NCBI GenBank assembly: GCA_016214985.1
Contig: JACRMM010000005.1
Location: forward strand, 1-58,834
Length of the DNA: 58,834 bases
Reading direction: 5' to 3'
Origin: Deltaproteobacteria bacterium
GTDB lineage: Bacteria > Desulfobacterota > Deferrisomatia > Deferrisomatales > JACRMM01
Both the position numbers and the translations under genes were made by a program. Below, piece by piece: positions 9,140-17,709 of the stretch (the stretch's first letter is position 1; each line of letters starts with the position of its first letter). The notes below the pieces were generated by a model. It saw only the letters and a list, made by a program, of their open reading frames with translations, was not told the origin of the DNA and ran no database searches.

Positions 9140-9991
9140 TCAGGCGTATGCGAACACCCCCTGTCCCGTCTTCCGGCCGAGGCACCCGGCTCGCACGAGC
9201 CGGACGAGGAGAGGGCAGGGCCGGTACTTGTCCCCGAGCTCCCGGTGGAGGGTTTCGAGGCAGGCCAGCAGCACGTCGAGCCCGAAGGCATCGGCTGCGG
9301 CCAGGGGTCCGAGGGGGAAGCCGAGGCCCTTGAGGCAGCTCCGGTCGATCTCCTCTGCGCTCGCCAGGCCGCTCTCCAGGACGAAGAAGGCCTCGTTCAC
9401 GAGCGGCAGGTAGAGCCGGTTGATGACGAACCCCGGCGCGTCGGCGACCGTAACCGTCTCCTTGCCGCAGCGCGCCAGGAAGTCCAGGGCCGCGCGATGG
9501 GTCTCGTCCGACGTGCGGGCACCCCGTACCACCTCCACCAGCGGGGTCGAGGCCGCGGGAATCAGGAAGTGCGTGCCGATGCACTGCTCGGGCCGCCGCG
9601 TGGCTGCGGCGATCTCGGAGATCCAGAGCGTGGAGGTGTTGCTGGCGAGGATGGCGTGGGGCGGGCAGAGCCGGTCGAGCATCCCGAAGAGGTCTCTCTT
9701 GAGGGCGATCGCCTCGGGGATGGCCTCGATCACGAGGTCCGCGTCACGGCATCCTGGCGCGAGGTCGGTCCAGAGTGTGATCCGAGAAGCGATCTCGTCG
9801 CGGGCCAAGCCCTCCAGCTTTCCCTTCTGCACCTGGCCCTCCAGGAACTTCCCGATCGCCTTCCAGCCCGCGTCGGCGCGCTCCTGCGTCGCCTCCACGG
9901 CGTCGGTGCGAAACCCTGCCCGCGCACAGACCACCGCGATCTGGCTCCCCATGGTGCCCAGGCCGACGACCGTGACGTTCCGGATCTCCAT
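9140..9991 (-). CDS. 3-hydroxyacyl-CoA (3-hydroxybutyryl-CoA) dehydrogenase
   Basis: NAD-dependent dehydrogenase of 283 residues, oxidising or forming 3-hydroxyacyl-CoA. The N-terminal Rossmann motif is GLGTMGS (residues ~10-16). NADP/NAD discrimination and the catalytic core follow: ASNTSTLWISEIA (~114-126) and the catalytic histidine in GTHFLIPA (~138). The C-terminal domain has the FVINRLYLPLVNEAFFVLESG motif region and ends with GRKTGQGVFAY, all typical of the family. It lies 60 bases downstream of the crotonase gene on the same strand and is probably co-transcribed. The substrate chain or ring is unknown. Confidence 0.92.
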   Translation of the reverse strand: MEIRNVTVVGLGTMGSQIAVVCARAGFRTDAVEATQERADAGWKAIGKFLEGQVQKGKLEGLARDEIASRITLWTDLAPGCRDADLVIEAIPEAIALKRDLFGMLDRLCPPHAILASNTSTLWISEIAAATRRPEQCIGTHFLIPAASTPLVEVVRGARTSDETHRAALDFLARCGKETVTVADAPGFVINRLYLPLVNEAFFVLESGLASAEEIDRSCLKGLGFPLGPLAAADAFGLDVLLACLETLHRELGDKYRPCPLLVRLVRAGCLGRKTGQGVFAYA

Positions 9992-10051
9992 GACAGCCCT
10001 CTCTTCGCAATAGGTTGCGGGCCGTTGCGTTGCCGCCGGCCGCCGCGATCG

Positions 10052-10834
10052 TCAGGCGTTGTGGAACTCGGGCTTTCTCTTCTCCCGAAACGCCGTCAAC
10101 CCCTCCCGTGCCTCCTCCGTGCCCCAGAAGAAGGTGAGGAGCTCGATGCCGTCATCCACCGCCTGGGAGGAGAGGTTGTGGTGGAGATTGTGGAGTCTCT
10201 TCGCCAGGGCGAGCGCGGTGGGGCTTTTCTCCGCGATCTCACGGGCCCACTCCCCGGTCACCCGGTCCAGGTCTCCGGCGGGCACGGCGCGATTGATCCA
10301 GCCCATGGCCTCGGCCTCCTGGGCGGAGTACAGGCGGCAGAGGTAGGTGACCTCCTTGGACTTCTTCTCGCCGACCAGGAGCTGGAAGTCCTGGGGGATG
10401 CCGAAGACCGGCACCGAGCCGACCCGGGGACCCGCCTGGCCGAACCGGGCCGTTTCCGAGGCGAGGGTGAGGTCGCAGGCCACGTTGAGCTCGTTGCCGC
10501 CCCCGACGCACACGCCCTGGACCGAGGCGATGATGGGCTTCGAGACCCCGCGCACCGCCTCGATCATGGCCTTGAACGACGTCAGGTAGCCGCGCCGCTG
10601 GGACGCGGTGCCCCGGGTCAGCGCCAGGAGCTCGTCCAGGTCTCCGCCGGCGCACCAGGCCTTCCCGGCCCCCTTGAGGAGGATCACCCGAACGTCGGGG
10701 TCGGCCTCGAGCTCCCAGAAGGCGCCCGTCAGCTCTCGGACGAGTTCCAGGGTCAGGGCATTGAACCGGTCGGGGCGGTTCAGGGTGAGCGTGGCGATTG
10801 GTCCGTCGCACTTCCGAAGAACAGTGTCGGCCAT
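10052..10834 (-). CDS. Crotonase-fold enzyme, BadI/MenB-like subfamily
   Basis: Enoyl-CoA hydratase/isomerase-fold protein of 260 residues. Oxyanion-hole and CoA-binding motifs are AWCAGGDLDEL (~60-70) and VCVGGGNELNVACD (~105-118). The stretch FGQAGPRVGS, then VGEKKSKEVTYLCRLYSAQEAEAMG and the C-terminal EAREGLTAFREKRKPEF, resemble 2-ketocyclohexanecarboxyl-CoA hydrolase (BadI) and MenB more than ordinary crotonases. That raises the possibility of ring cleavage or ring formation, but a plain hydratase cannot be excluded. The start at 10834 has GGAGGACTCCC upstream. It sits between two beta-oxidation dehydrogenases and a thiolase. Confidence 0.8.
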   Translation of the reverse strand: MADTVLRKCDGPIATLTLNRPDRFNALTLELVRELTGAFWELEADPDVRVILLKGAGKAWCAGGDLDELLALTRGTASQRRGYLTSFKAMIEAVRGVSKPIIASVQGVCVGGGNELNVACDLTLASETARFGQAGPRVGSVPVFGIPQDFQLLVGEKKSKEVTYLCRLYSAQEAEAMGWINRAVPAGDLDRVTGEWAREIAEKSPTALALAKRLHNLHHNLSSQAVDDGIELLTFFWGTEEAREGLTAFREKRKPEFHNA

Positions 10835-10885
10835 GGGAGTCCTCCTCTGTGGAAAGGTGTCGTTCTTGTTACCACGAGAGCGTGA

Positions 10886-11010
10886 TCCGCAGATGACACA
10901 GAGTACGCTGATCGGGAATGACATCGCACGGCGAGAGCTGCCGTGTGTTTCGTTGAGCTCCTGATCTTGTGTCACCAGGATCTATGCCATCTGCGAAATC
11001 TGTGGACGTG
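10886..11010. repeat. Degenerate dispersed intergenic repeat (copy 1)
   Basis: The gap between thiolase and crotonase contains CCGCAGATGACACAGAG, CATCTGCGAAATCTGTGGA and related words. A second copy with the words CATCTGCGTAATCTG and AAATCTGTGGATCATCCGC lies at about 46028-46130. Both sit in intergenic gaps. The words resemble the widespread CGCAGATTACGCAGATT class of non-coding repeats. Confidence 0.5.
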
Positions 11011-11025
11011 CCGTTGCAGTATCCT

Positions 11026-12270
11026 TCAGGTCTCGCCTGCAAAGACCGCGGCGATGCCCAGCCCTCCGCCCCCGCAGATCGCCTCGAGGCCGTGCCGCGC
11101 GCCCCGCCGGCGCATCTCGTGGAGCAGGGTCACGAGGACGCGCGCGCCGGTGCAGCCGATGGGGTGGCCGAGCGAGATGCCCGAGCCGTTCACGTTGACG
11201 CGGCCGTGGTCCGCCTCGGTGAGGCCGAGCTCTTTCAGATCGGCCAGCGTCTGCGCCGCGAAGGCCTCCTGCACCTCGACGAGGTCCAGGTCGTCGAGGC
11301 CGAGGCCGGCCTGGGCGAGGGCCCGGGAGACGGCCGCGGGCACCGACGTCCAGGTCTTCCGGGGATCGACGCCGACGACCGAGGAGGTGACGAACCGGCC
11401 GAGGGGACGCACACCGAGTGCTTCGGCCCTCTGCCGCGTGGTCACGACCAGGGCGGCGGCGCCGTCGTTTTCGGAGGAGGAGTTCCCGGCGGTGCACACC
11501 CCGCCGAGCACGGGCTTGAGGCGGGCCAGTCGCTCGAGGCTCGTGTCCGCACGGGGACCCTCGTCCCGGTCGAGGGAGAGCGTCGCGCCCCTGCCGTCGT
11601 CCACCGTCACGGCGACCACCTCGTCGCTGAAGCGCCCCTCCTCCCAGGCCCGGCAGGCGTGGAGGTGGCTGCGCACCGCCCACCCGTCGCACGCCTCGCG
11701 GGTGACGCCCTGCGCGCGAGCCGCCTCCTCGGCCCAGGACATCATGCTCGGCAGCACCCCGTAGCGCTCCTCGGGCTGGGACATGACGCGGGCCCGTTGG
11801 ATCCGGTCGTAGAGCGGGATGCCCCAGAGCGCGAGGTCTCCGTGACCCTTGGGCCGGCCCCCGCTGCCGCCGATCCCCCACTTGACGCTGCCGGGCAGGT
11901 AGAACTCGGCGTTGCTCATGCTCTCCACGCCGCCGGCGACGACCATCTCTGCGCTGCCGGCCTGCACGCGCAGCGCGGCCTGACAGACCGCGTCGAGCCC
12001 GCCACAGCAGCGTCGGTCGATCGTCAGACCCGGCACGCTCTCGGGCCAGCCCGCCTTCAGCAGCGCCATGCGGGCCGTGTTGACGGACTCCCCGTTCTGG
12101 TAGGACTGGGCGAAGATCACGTCGTCCACCTCGGCCGGGTCGACCCCGGCGCGCCGCGCCGCCTCGTCGAGGACCAGGGCCCCGAGCTCACGGGCCGGCA
12201 TCTCGCGAAGCGCGCCCAGGTACTTTCCCACCGGGGTCCGCACGGCACTGATCACCACGGCGTCACGCAC
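11026..12270 (-). CDS. Thiolase (acetyl-CoA acetyltransferase family)
   Basis: Thiolase of 414 residues that cleaves 3-ketoacyl-CoA with CoA or makes acetoacetyl-CoA. Starts MRDAVVISAVRTPVG, a typical thiolase N-terminus. The nucleophilic cysteine is in DRRCCGGLDAV (~90). The C-terminal catalytic elements GHPIGCTGAR and ICGGGGLG (second active cysteine) are present. The usual NEAFA oxyanion motif reads QEAFA here (VEVQEAFAAQ), an Asn-to-Gln change. It overlaps the upstream 3-hydroxyacyl-CoA dehydrogenase by 8 bases, so the two are translated together in a MarR-headed beta-oxidation cluster. Confidence 0.92.
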   Translation of the reverse strand: MRDAVVISAVRTPVGKYLGALREMPARELGALVLDEAARRAGVDPAEVDDVIFAQSYQNGESVNTARMALLKAGWPESVPGLTIDRRCCGGLDAVCQAALRVQAGSAEMVVAGGVESMSNAEFYLPGSVKWGIGGSGGRPKGHGDLALWGIPLYDRIQRARVMSQPEERYGVLPSMMSWAEEAARAQGVTREACDGWAVRSHLHACRAWEEGRFSDEVVAVTVDDGRGATLSLDRDEGPRADTSLERLARLKPVLGGVCTAGNSSSENDGAAALVVTTRQRAEALGVRPLGRFVTSSVVGVDPRKTWTSVPAAVSRALAQAGLGLDDLDLVEVQEAFAAQTLADLKELGLTEADHGRVNVNGSGISLGHPIGCTGARVLVTLLHEMRRRGARHGLEAICGGGGLGIAAVFAGET

Positions 12271-13174
12271 GGCTGACTCCTTCGCCGGTCTTTGAAAAGA
12301 CCTCTCGGTAGTAGTCGTAGATCCCCTTGCGGCCCGGTCCTCCCGTATACCCCGCGTCGACCATGAGGCGGACCAGCGGATGCAGGCGGCCCTGGACCGG
12401 TCCCAGGGCGCGGATCCGGTCCCCCTCTGAGCTCGCGTAGATCCCCCAGGAGCCGCCCAGGTCTCCGAGCTCCAGGGGGCCGACCGGCAGGTTGTGCCCG
12501 AGTTTCAGGGCCCGGTCGATGTCCTCGGGGGCGGCCACCCGCTCCCAGACCATCTGGACCGCTTCGAGCCGCAGCGCGAAATAGGCCCGATTCGCCAGGA
12601 ACCCGAAGCTTGCGTCCGAGCACACCACCGGCTCCTTCCCGAGGCGCCGCGCCAGGCCGCAGGCGACATCCACCGTGGCCTCCGACGTGTCCGGGCCCCG
12701 CACGACCTCGACCAGCTTCATCAGGGCGACCGGGTTGAAGAAGTGGAGGCCCACGACCCGGTCCGGCCGCGCTGTGGCCGAGGCGAGGTCGCGGATCCTC
12801 AGGTAGGAGGTGTTGGACGCGAGGACGCTGTGGGGCTGGGCTGCCCGGTCGAGCCGCGCGAAGAGCGCCTGCTTGACGGCCAGGTTCTCGGTGACGGCCT
12901 CGACGGCGACGTCAATCTCGGAGGCCGCCCGTTCGAGGTCTGCGGTCGCGGCGATCCGCCCCAGGACCTGCCGGTGCTCCTCGGGCGTCATCTTCCCCTT
13001 GGCCACGAAGAACGCCTCCAGCCGCCGGGCGATGCCCGAGACTCCCTGCTCGGCGAGCTCCTCGCTCGCGTCCACGAGGGTCACGCGCACCGTCGCGACC
13101 CGGGCCAGGAGCTCCGCGATCTGCGAGCCCATGAGGCCCGCCCCGATCACCGCCGCGCTTCGGATGTCTCCCAT
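12263..13174 (-). CDS. 3-hydroxyacyl-CoA dehydrogenase, second paralogue
   Basis: 303-residue dehydrogenase with Rossmann motif IGAGLMGSQIAELLA (~8-22), ASNTSYLRIRDLA (~112-124), the histidine in GLHFFNPVALMKLVEVVRG (~136) and C-terminal GGPGRKGIYDYY. It is only distantly related to the paralogue at 9140-9991, so the two probably act on different substrates or stereochemistries. The start at 13174 is chosen because GGAGGAG lies just upstream; an upstream in-frame start is less likely. It lies 41 bases downstream of the MarR gene and overlaps the thiolase by 8 bases. Confidence 0.9.
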   Translation of the reverse strand: MGDIRSAAVIGAGLMGSQIAELLARVATVRVTLVDASEELAEQGVSGIARRLEAFFVAKGKMTPEEHRQVLGRIAATADLERAASEIDVAVEAVTENLAVKQALFARLDRAAQPHSVLASNTSYLRIRDLASATARPDRVVGLHFFNPVALMKLVEVVRGPDTSEATVDVACGLARRLGKEPVVCSDASFGFLANRAYFALRLEAVQMVWERVAAPEDIDRALKLGHNLPVGPLELGDLGGSWGIYASSEGDRIRALGPVQGRLHPLVRLMVDAGYTGGPGRKGIYDYYREVFSKTGEGVSRA

Positions 13175-13215
13175 CGTCTTCTCCTCCCGTCGGCGCACTT
13201 CATCCGCGTTGCTTC

Positions 13216-13689
13216 TCAGGCCTCGTCCGCGCTCACCGACTCAAGCTTGGCGATCGCCCGGTCGAAGGTCTCCCGCTCCTCTGCTGTGAGCTGGGAGAGG
13301 AACCAGGCGTTCGTCTCGTCGTAGATGGCCGTGAGTCTCTGCCGAAGCGCCTCGGCCTTGGGAGTGAGGCGGATCTGCAGGGCGCGCCGATCCTCCGGGG
13401 TCGGGACTCGCTCCACGAGCCCGTCGCGCTCCACCCGGTCGAGGAGCCCCGTGAGGGTGGACTTGTCGAGGGCCACCTTCTCGGCGAGCGCGGTGATCGG
13501 GAGGCCGTCTTCCTCGTAGAGGGCGATGAGGAGGAAGAACTGGGGTTGCGTGAGGCCGTAGGGGTCCAGCTTCTCCCGGTACACCTTGGCCACGCGCCGC
13601 GAGGCGCGGGTGAGGGCGAAGCACAGGCAGTCCTGGAAGAGCATGGCGGCACTCGCGTTGGGGTTGGGCGACCAAAGATCCGCAGGCAT
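13216..13689 (-). CDS. MarR-family transcriptional regulator
   Basis: 157-residue winged-helix regulator. The DNA-binding domain is ITALAEKVALDKSTLTGLLDRVERDGLVERVPTPEDRRALQIRLT-like (about residues 60-105; the PEDRRAL wing is diagnostic). Helices at both ends form the dimer interface. It heads the beta-oxidation operon and probably represses it until an acyl-CoA or aromatic ligand binds. The ATG at 13689 has no Shine-Dalgarno sequence and lies only about 9 bases after the predicted transcription start, suggesting leaderless translation. A TTGG-N4-CCAA palindrome at the start site fits autoregulation. Confidence 0.9.
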   Translation of the reverse strand: MPADLWSPNPNASAAMLFQDCLCFALTRASRRVAKVYREKLDPYGLTQPQFFLLIALYEEDGLPITALAEKVALDKSTLTGLLDRVERDGLVERVPTPEDRRALQIRLTPKAEALRQRLTAIYDETNAWFLSQLTAEERETFDRAIAKLESVSADEA

Positions 13690-13693
13690 ATAG

Positions 13694-13733
13694 TTGGTAC
13701 GCCAATTGAACCGCCGTCCCGGAGAGCTGTCAA
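13694..13733 (-). promoter_or_regulatory. MarR promoter with overlapping palindromic operator
   Basis: On the minus strand TTGACA (13733-13728), a 17-base spacer, then TTCAAT (13710-13705) form a good sigma-70 promoter. TTGG-CGTA-CCAA (13705-13694) follows immediately and covers the expected transcription start near 13698. A regulator bound there would block its own promoter. Confidence 0.6.
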
Positions 13734-13885
13734 GCCGCAAACCGACGGAGCAGAGGAGGCCGTATCGGCCTCCGACGCCGGCGGATCTCCCGGAGTCGCG
13801 CGAGCGCCGGGCGGTTGCCGGTTTTGACCGGCGCGACGCGGACCGCTACAGTGGTGCCCGTCCTTCGACTCCACCCGGAGCCTCC

Positions 13886-14560
13886 GTGGGCGAACTCCCG
13901 AAGCCTCGTCTGACCTCGGTCCTGCGCGCCGAGGGCTACTCGTACCTCCTCTACGTACCGGAAGAGTGCGGCGGCGAAGGCTCGTGGCCGCTACTCCTCT
14001 TCCTCCACGGCGTGGGGGAGCGGGGGAACGAGCTGGAGAAGGTCGCGGTCCACGGCGTCCCGAAGCAGATCGAAGAGGGGGTGGCTCTTCCCTTCGTAGT
14101 CGTTTCGCCCCAGTGCCCGGCCGGTCGCTTCTGGGACAATGCCCTGCTGATCCGGCTCCTGGATGAGGTGAACTCGAGCGGGCGGATCGACGCGGACCGT
14201 GTGTACGTGACCGGGCTAAGCATGGGCGGGTACGCCACCTGGAGCCTCGCGGGAGAGCAGCCGTGGCGGTTCGCGGCGGCAGCGCCGGTGTGCGGCGGCG
14301 GCGACCCGCGGCGCGTCGGGAGGCTTCGCCGGGTGCCGGTGTGGGCGTTTCACGGCGCGAAGGACCCGGTGGTTCCCGTATCGGCGTCGCGGCGGATGGT
14401 CGAGGCGCTCCTTCGGTGCGGCGGCGACGCCCGGCTGACGATCTATCCGGACGCCGGTCACGACTGCTGGACCGAGACCTACGCCAACCCCGAGCTCTAC
14501 GAATGGCTCCTGGCGCACCGGCGGCGGCCCTTACGGGAAGCACCGTGCTCCGGACCCTGA
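13886..14560 (+). CDS. Alpha/beta-hydrolase, phospholipase/carboxylesterase type
   Basis: 224-residue cytoplasmic esterase-like hydrolase. Seen: LLLFLHGVGERGNELEK (oxyanion-hole region, ~35-51), nucleophile elbow GLSMGGYATWSLA (Ser ~110), FHGAKDPVVPVSAS (acid residue, ~155-169) and PDAGHDCW (catalytic His, ~190). These match the LpqC/poly(3-hydroxybutyrate)-depolymerase-like and peptidase-S9-like carboxylesterases. The GTG at 13886 with CGGAG upstream is preferred; a longer frame running back into the MarR promoter is proline/arginine-rich and unlike the family. Substrate unknown. Confidence 0.8.
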   Translation: MGELPKPRLTSVLRAEGYSYLLYVPEECGGEGSWPLLLFLHGVGERGNELEKVAVHGVPKQIEEGVALPFVVVSPQCPAGRFWDNALLIRLLDEVNSSGRIDADRVYVTGLSMGGYATWSLAGEQPWRFAAAAPVCGGGDPRRVGRLRRVPVWAFHGAKDPVVPVSASRRMVEALLRCGGDARLTIYPDAGHDCWTETYANPELYEWLLAHRRRPLREAPCSGP

Positions 14561-14579
14561 CGGGAGAGACGGCGCGTCC

Positions 14580-15533
14580 TTGTCCGGTCCGGTCCGCCTG
14601 TGCTACTACAGGAAGGTCATTCTCACCCGCTCGCGAGGCATCCCCGTGTGGTCATCCGACTCTCTGGACTACGAAGGCGCCATCTTCCGGCCCCCGAGCG
14701 AGGCGCGGTCGATCATCCTGCAGGCCACCGTGGGCTGTTCCCACGGCCGGTGCACGTTTTGCCCCAGCTACAAGGAGAAGCGCTTTCGGATCAAGGACCG
14801 CGCGGTGGTCGAGGCGGACCTCAATAAGGCCGCTCGGCTCTATCCGGACGCCCATCGGCTCTTCGTGGCGGACGGCGACGCCCTGATCCTCCCCATGGAC
14901 CGCTGGCGCTGGCTCCTGCCCGCGATCCGGGAGAACCTTCCCGCGATCAACCGTGTCGGAGCCTACGCCACGGGCCGTTCGGTGCGGAAGAAGACCGACG
15001 AGGAGCTCACGTGGCTGCGCGACAACGGCCTCGCGATCGCCTACCTGGGCGTGGAGAGCGGGGACGACGAGACGCTTCGTTTCGTGCGCAAGGACTCTAC
15101 GGCGGAGCAGTTGGTCGAGGCCGGCCGCAGGCTGCGGGCCGCCGGCATCAAGGTCTCGGTGACGGTGCTCCTGGGCATCGCGCCGCCGGGCCGGAGCCGG
15201 GAGCATGCTCGGGAGACCGGACGCGTGCTCACGGCCATGGACCCGAACTACGTGGGCGCCCTGTCGGTGATCCTGTGCGAGGGCACGGAGCTCGCCGACC
15301 GGGTCGCGCGCGGCGAGCACCGGATCCCGAGCCCCGAGGAGTACCTGGGCGAGTTGCGCGAGATGCTCGCCGCCACCGAGCTCACCCGCGGCCTCTTCAT
15401 GGCGAACCATGCCTCCAACTACCTGCCCCTGAAGCTGCGCATGCCGGCGGAGAAGGCGGCAGGGCTCGCGCTCCTCGACGCCGCGCTGGAGGGCCGGGTG
15501 GCGCTTCGCCCTGAGTGGGCGAGGGCGCTGTGA
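14580..15533 (+). CDS. Radical SAM protein, uncharacterised CX4CX2C subgroup
   Basis: 317-residue radical SAM enzyme. The cluster motif is VGCSHGRCTFCPSY (~50-63), a CX4CX2C spacing found in an uncharacterised group related to HemN/Elp3-like proteins. The barrel has GDALILPM, AYATGRSV, YLGVESGDDETLRFVRKD (SAM/glycine region) and VSVTVLLGI. No substrate-defining extra domain is visible. A TTG start at 14580 (GGGAGAG upstream) fits the N-terminal length; an alternative GTG at 14646 is possible. It lies 19 bases after the esterase gene, likely in the same transcript. Reaction unknown. Confidence 0.8.
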   Translation: MSGPVRLCYYRKVILTRSRGIPVWSSDSLDYEGAIFRPPSEARSIILQATVGCSHGRCTFCPSYKEKRFRIKDRAVVEADLNKAARLYPDAHRLFVADGDALILPMDRWRWLLPAIRENLPAINRVGAYATGRSVRKKTDEELTWLRDNGLAIAYLGVESGDDETLRFVRKDSTAEQLVEAGRRLRAAGIKVSVTVLLGIAPPGRSREHARETGRVLTAMDPNYVGALSVILCEGTELADRVARGEHRIPSPEEYLGELREMLAATELTRGLFMANHASNYLPLKLRMPAEKAAGLALLDAALEGRVALRPEWARAL

Positions 15534-15536
15534 CGG

Positions 15537-15597
15537 CTGGGAGGCTGGGAAGCTAGGAAGCTAGCAACCAATAACCTATAACCCATAACCAACAACA
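15537..15597. repeat. Short AT-richer intergenic repeat tract
   Basis: The gap before the MoxR gene holds GGCTGGGAAGCTAGGAAGCTAGC followed by repeated ATAACC words (15569-15592). A related GGCTAGGAAGCTGGGACGCTAGG occurs just after the last gene at 58679-58701. Both are intergenic and of clearly lower GC than their surroundings. Confidence 0.4.
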
Positions 15598-15616
15598 GAC
15601 GGCGGACCAACGACCC

Positions 15617-16495
15617 ATGACGAACGACGCGTTTCATCAGTTTCACGGTACGGAGGGCTACGTGGCCTCCCGGGCGCTCCAGGACGCCGTCAACGTGGCC
15701 CTGAGCCTGGAACGGCCGCTCCTGCTCAAGGGCGAGCCGGGCACGGGCAAGACGCTCCTGGCCCACCACATCGCCGGGGCCCTCGGGATGGAGCTCATCC
15801 TCTGGAACGTGAAGTCCACGACCAAGGCGCGCGACGGCCTCTACACCTACGACACGGTCCAGCGCCTGAACGACGCACGCTTCGGCGACGGCGACGTGCG
15901 CGACATCCGGCGCTACATCAAGCTCGGGCCCCTGGGCCGGGCCTTCGCCAGCGTTGAGCGGGTGGTGCTCCTGATCGACGAGGTGGACAAGGCCGACATC
16001 GAGTTCCCGAACGACCTCCTGTTCGAGCTCGACGAGATGCGCTTCCACGTCCTCGAGACGGACGAGTGGGTGACGGCGGCGCACCGGCCGGCGGTGCTCG
16101 TCACGTCGAACTCCGAGAAGGAGCTGCCCGACGCTTTTCTGCGTCGGTGCGTGTTCCACTACATCGACTTCCCGGACGAGGGCCAGATGCGGGCCATCGT
16201 GGACGTCCATTTCCCGGGGCTCGCCGAAGAGCTGCTGCGGCGGGCGCTTCGCGTCTTCTACGGGCTTCGGGAGGTGCCGGGACTCCGGAAGCGCCCCTCC
16301 ACCTCGGAGCTCCTGGACTGGCTGCGCGCGCTCCTGGCGAGCGGTGTTGGCCTGCCCGAGGAGGAGACACCGACTCTCGAAACCGTCCCGTATCTCGGGG
16401 CATTGGTGAAGATGCGGGAGGACGCGGACGCGCTGGCCCGCCACGCCAGCCGGCCGGCGGACGCCCGCACCGCCGGGCGCCACTTCTTTCGCTGA
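15617..16495 (+). CDS. MoxR-family AAA+ ATPase
   Basis: 292-residue AAA+ ATPase that probably works as a chaperone with the VWA protein encoded next. Walker A is GEPGTGKTLLA (~39-49); Walker B is VVLLIDEVDKAD (~115-126); sensor/arginine-finger region is VLVTSNSEKELPDAFLRRCVFHYIDFP (~158-185), as in MoxR/CoxD-type proteins. The stop codon overlaps the start of the VWA gene in TGATG, so the pair is translationally coupled. MoxR-VWA pairs mature or activate metal or cofactor enzymes; the client here is unknown. Confidence 0.88.
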   Translation: MTNDAFHQFHGTEGYVASRALQDAVNVALSLERPLLLKGEPGTGKTLLAHHIAGALGMELILWNVKSTTKARDGLYTYDTVQRLNDARFGDGDVRDIRRYIKLGPLGRAFASVERVVLLIDEVDKADIEFPNDLLFELDEMRFHVLETDEWVTAAHRPAVLVTSNSEKELPDAFLRRCVFHYIDFPDEGQMRAIVDVHFPGLAEELLRRALRVFYGLREVPGLRKRPSTSELLDWLRALLASGVGLPEEETPTLETVPYLGALVKMREDADALARHASRPADARTAGRHFFR

Positions 16496-17667
16496 TGTTC
16501 CCGGCGTTCTTCCACTCGCTGCGCGCCCTGGGGGTGCCGGTGAGCCTCACCGAGTGGCTCACCCTTCTGGAAGCGCTCTCCAAGGGACTTCACCGCGACA
16601 GCCTCGACGACTTCTACCGCCTGGCCCGCAGTCTGCTGGTCAAGGACGTCGCCCACTTCGACGCCTTCGACCAGGCCTTCGCCTACTGCTTCCGGGACGC
16701 CGCGCTGCCCGACGATCTCGCCACGAAGGACAAGATCCTCGAGTGGCTCAAGGACCCTCTCTCCCCGCTTCAACTCTCGCAGGAGGCGCTCGCGCGGATG
16801 GAGGCGCTGACCCTGGACGAGCTCCTGCGGGAGCTCGAGGACCGGCTGCGCAAGCAGGAGGGGCCCCACCACGGTGGCCACCACTGGGTGGGCACCGGTG
16901 GCACGAGTCCCTTCGGTGCCAAGGGGAGCCACGTCTCCGGCATCTCCTTCGACCCGGACGGTGGAGGCGGCAGGGCGGTGCTCCAGGCCTTCGCCCGCAA
17001 GTACCGGAATCTGCGAAACGACCTCACCCTCGACGTGCGCCAGATCGGCGTGGCGCTGAAGCGCCTCCGCGACCTGCGCGACGTGGGCGCGGAGGAGTGG
17101 CTCGACCTGGAGGCCACGATCGACAAGACCTGCAAGAATGCCGGCGAGATCGACCTCATCTTCGGGCGGGAGCGGGAGAACCAGGTCCGCGTGCTCCTGG
17201 TCATGGACTCGGGGGGCTCCATGGAGCCCTTCCGGGAGCTCTCCGAGCGGCTCTTCTCCGCGGCCCACGGCCTGAACCACTTCAAGGACTTCCGGGCCTT
17301 CTACTTCCACAACTGCGTCTACGAGAACCTGTACACGAACCTCGACACCGACGAGTTCGTGACCACGGCGGAGGTGATCCGCGAGTGCGGTAAGACCTAC
17401 CGGCTCATCGTGGTGGGCGACGCGGCCATGGCGCCCTACGAGCTCCTGATCGCCAACGGCACGCTCGAGCGACGCCGGACGTGCACGGTCAAGGGCATCG
17501 ACTGGTTGCGGCTGCTGGCCGACGCCTTTCCGAAGAGGGCCTGGATGAACCCCCTCCAGGAGTCGTCGTGGGGCTACTACGACACCGTCGCGACCGTCGG
17601 CGGGCTCTTCCCCATGTTCCCGCTGACCCTCGAGGGGTTGGAGCTCGGGGTGAGGGGACTGCTCTAG
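16495..17667 (+). CDS. VWA (CoxE-like) protein, MoxR partner
   Basis: 390-residue protein starting MFPAFFHSLRALGVPVSLTEWL, the standard CoxE-like N-terminal helical region. A basic/histidine-rich linker (HHGGHHWVGTGG, ~120-135) follows, then a C-terminal von Willebrand A domain with a degenerate MIDAS motif VMDSGGSMEPF (~238-248). MIDAS normally reads DxSxS; here DSGGS keeps Asp-Ser but shifts the serines. The ATG at 16495 overlaps the MoxR stop. Such proteins form an ATPase/adaptor pair with MoxR. Client unknown. Confidence 0.85.
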   Translation: MFPAFFHSLRALGVPVSLTEWLTLLEALSKGLHRDSLDDFYRLARSLLVKDVAHFDAFDQAFAYCFRDAALPDDLATKDKILEWLKDPLSPLQLSQEALARMEALTLDELLRELEDRLRKQEGPHHGGHHWVGTGGTSPFGAKGSHVSGISFDPDGGGGRAVLQAFARKYRNLRNDLTLDVRQIGVALKRLRDLRDVGAEEWLDLEATIDKTCKNAGEIDLIFGRERENQVRVLLVMDSGGSMEPFRELSERLFSAAHGLNHFKDFRAFYFHNCVYENLYTNLDTDEFVTTAEVIRECGKTYRLIVVGDAAMAPYELLIANGTLERRRTCTVKGIDWLRLLADAFPKRAWMNPLQESSWGYYDTVATVGGLFPMFPLTLEGLELGVRGLL

Positions 17668-17709
17668 ACGGAGGCCGCGCGGCGGGCGGGTGAGCCCGAG
17701 GAGGTGCCC

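Noticed and set aside
13694..13885. Upstream extension of the esterase frame to 13694
   Set aside because: The extension is proline/arginine-rich, overlaps the MarR promoter and lacks similarity to esterases; GTG 13886 fits the fold.
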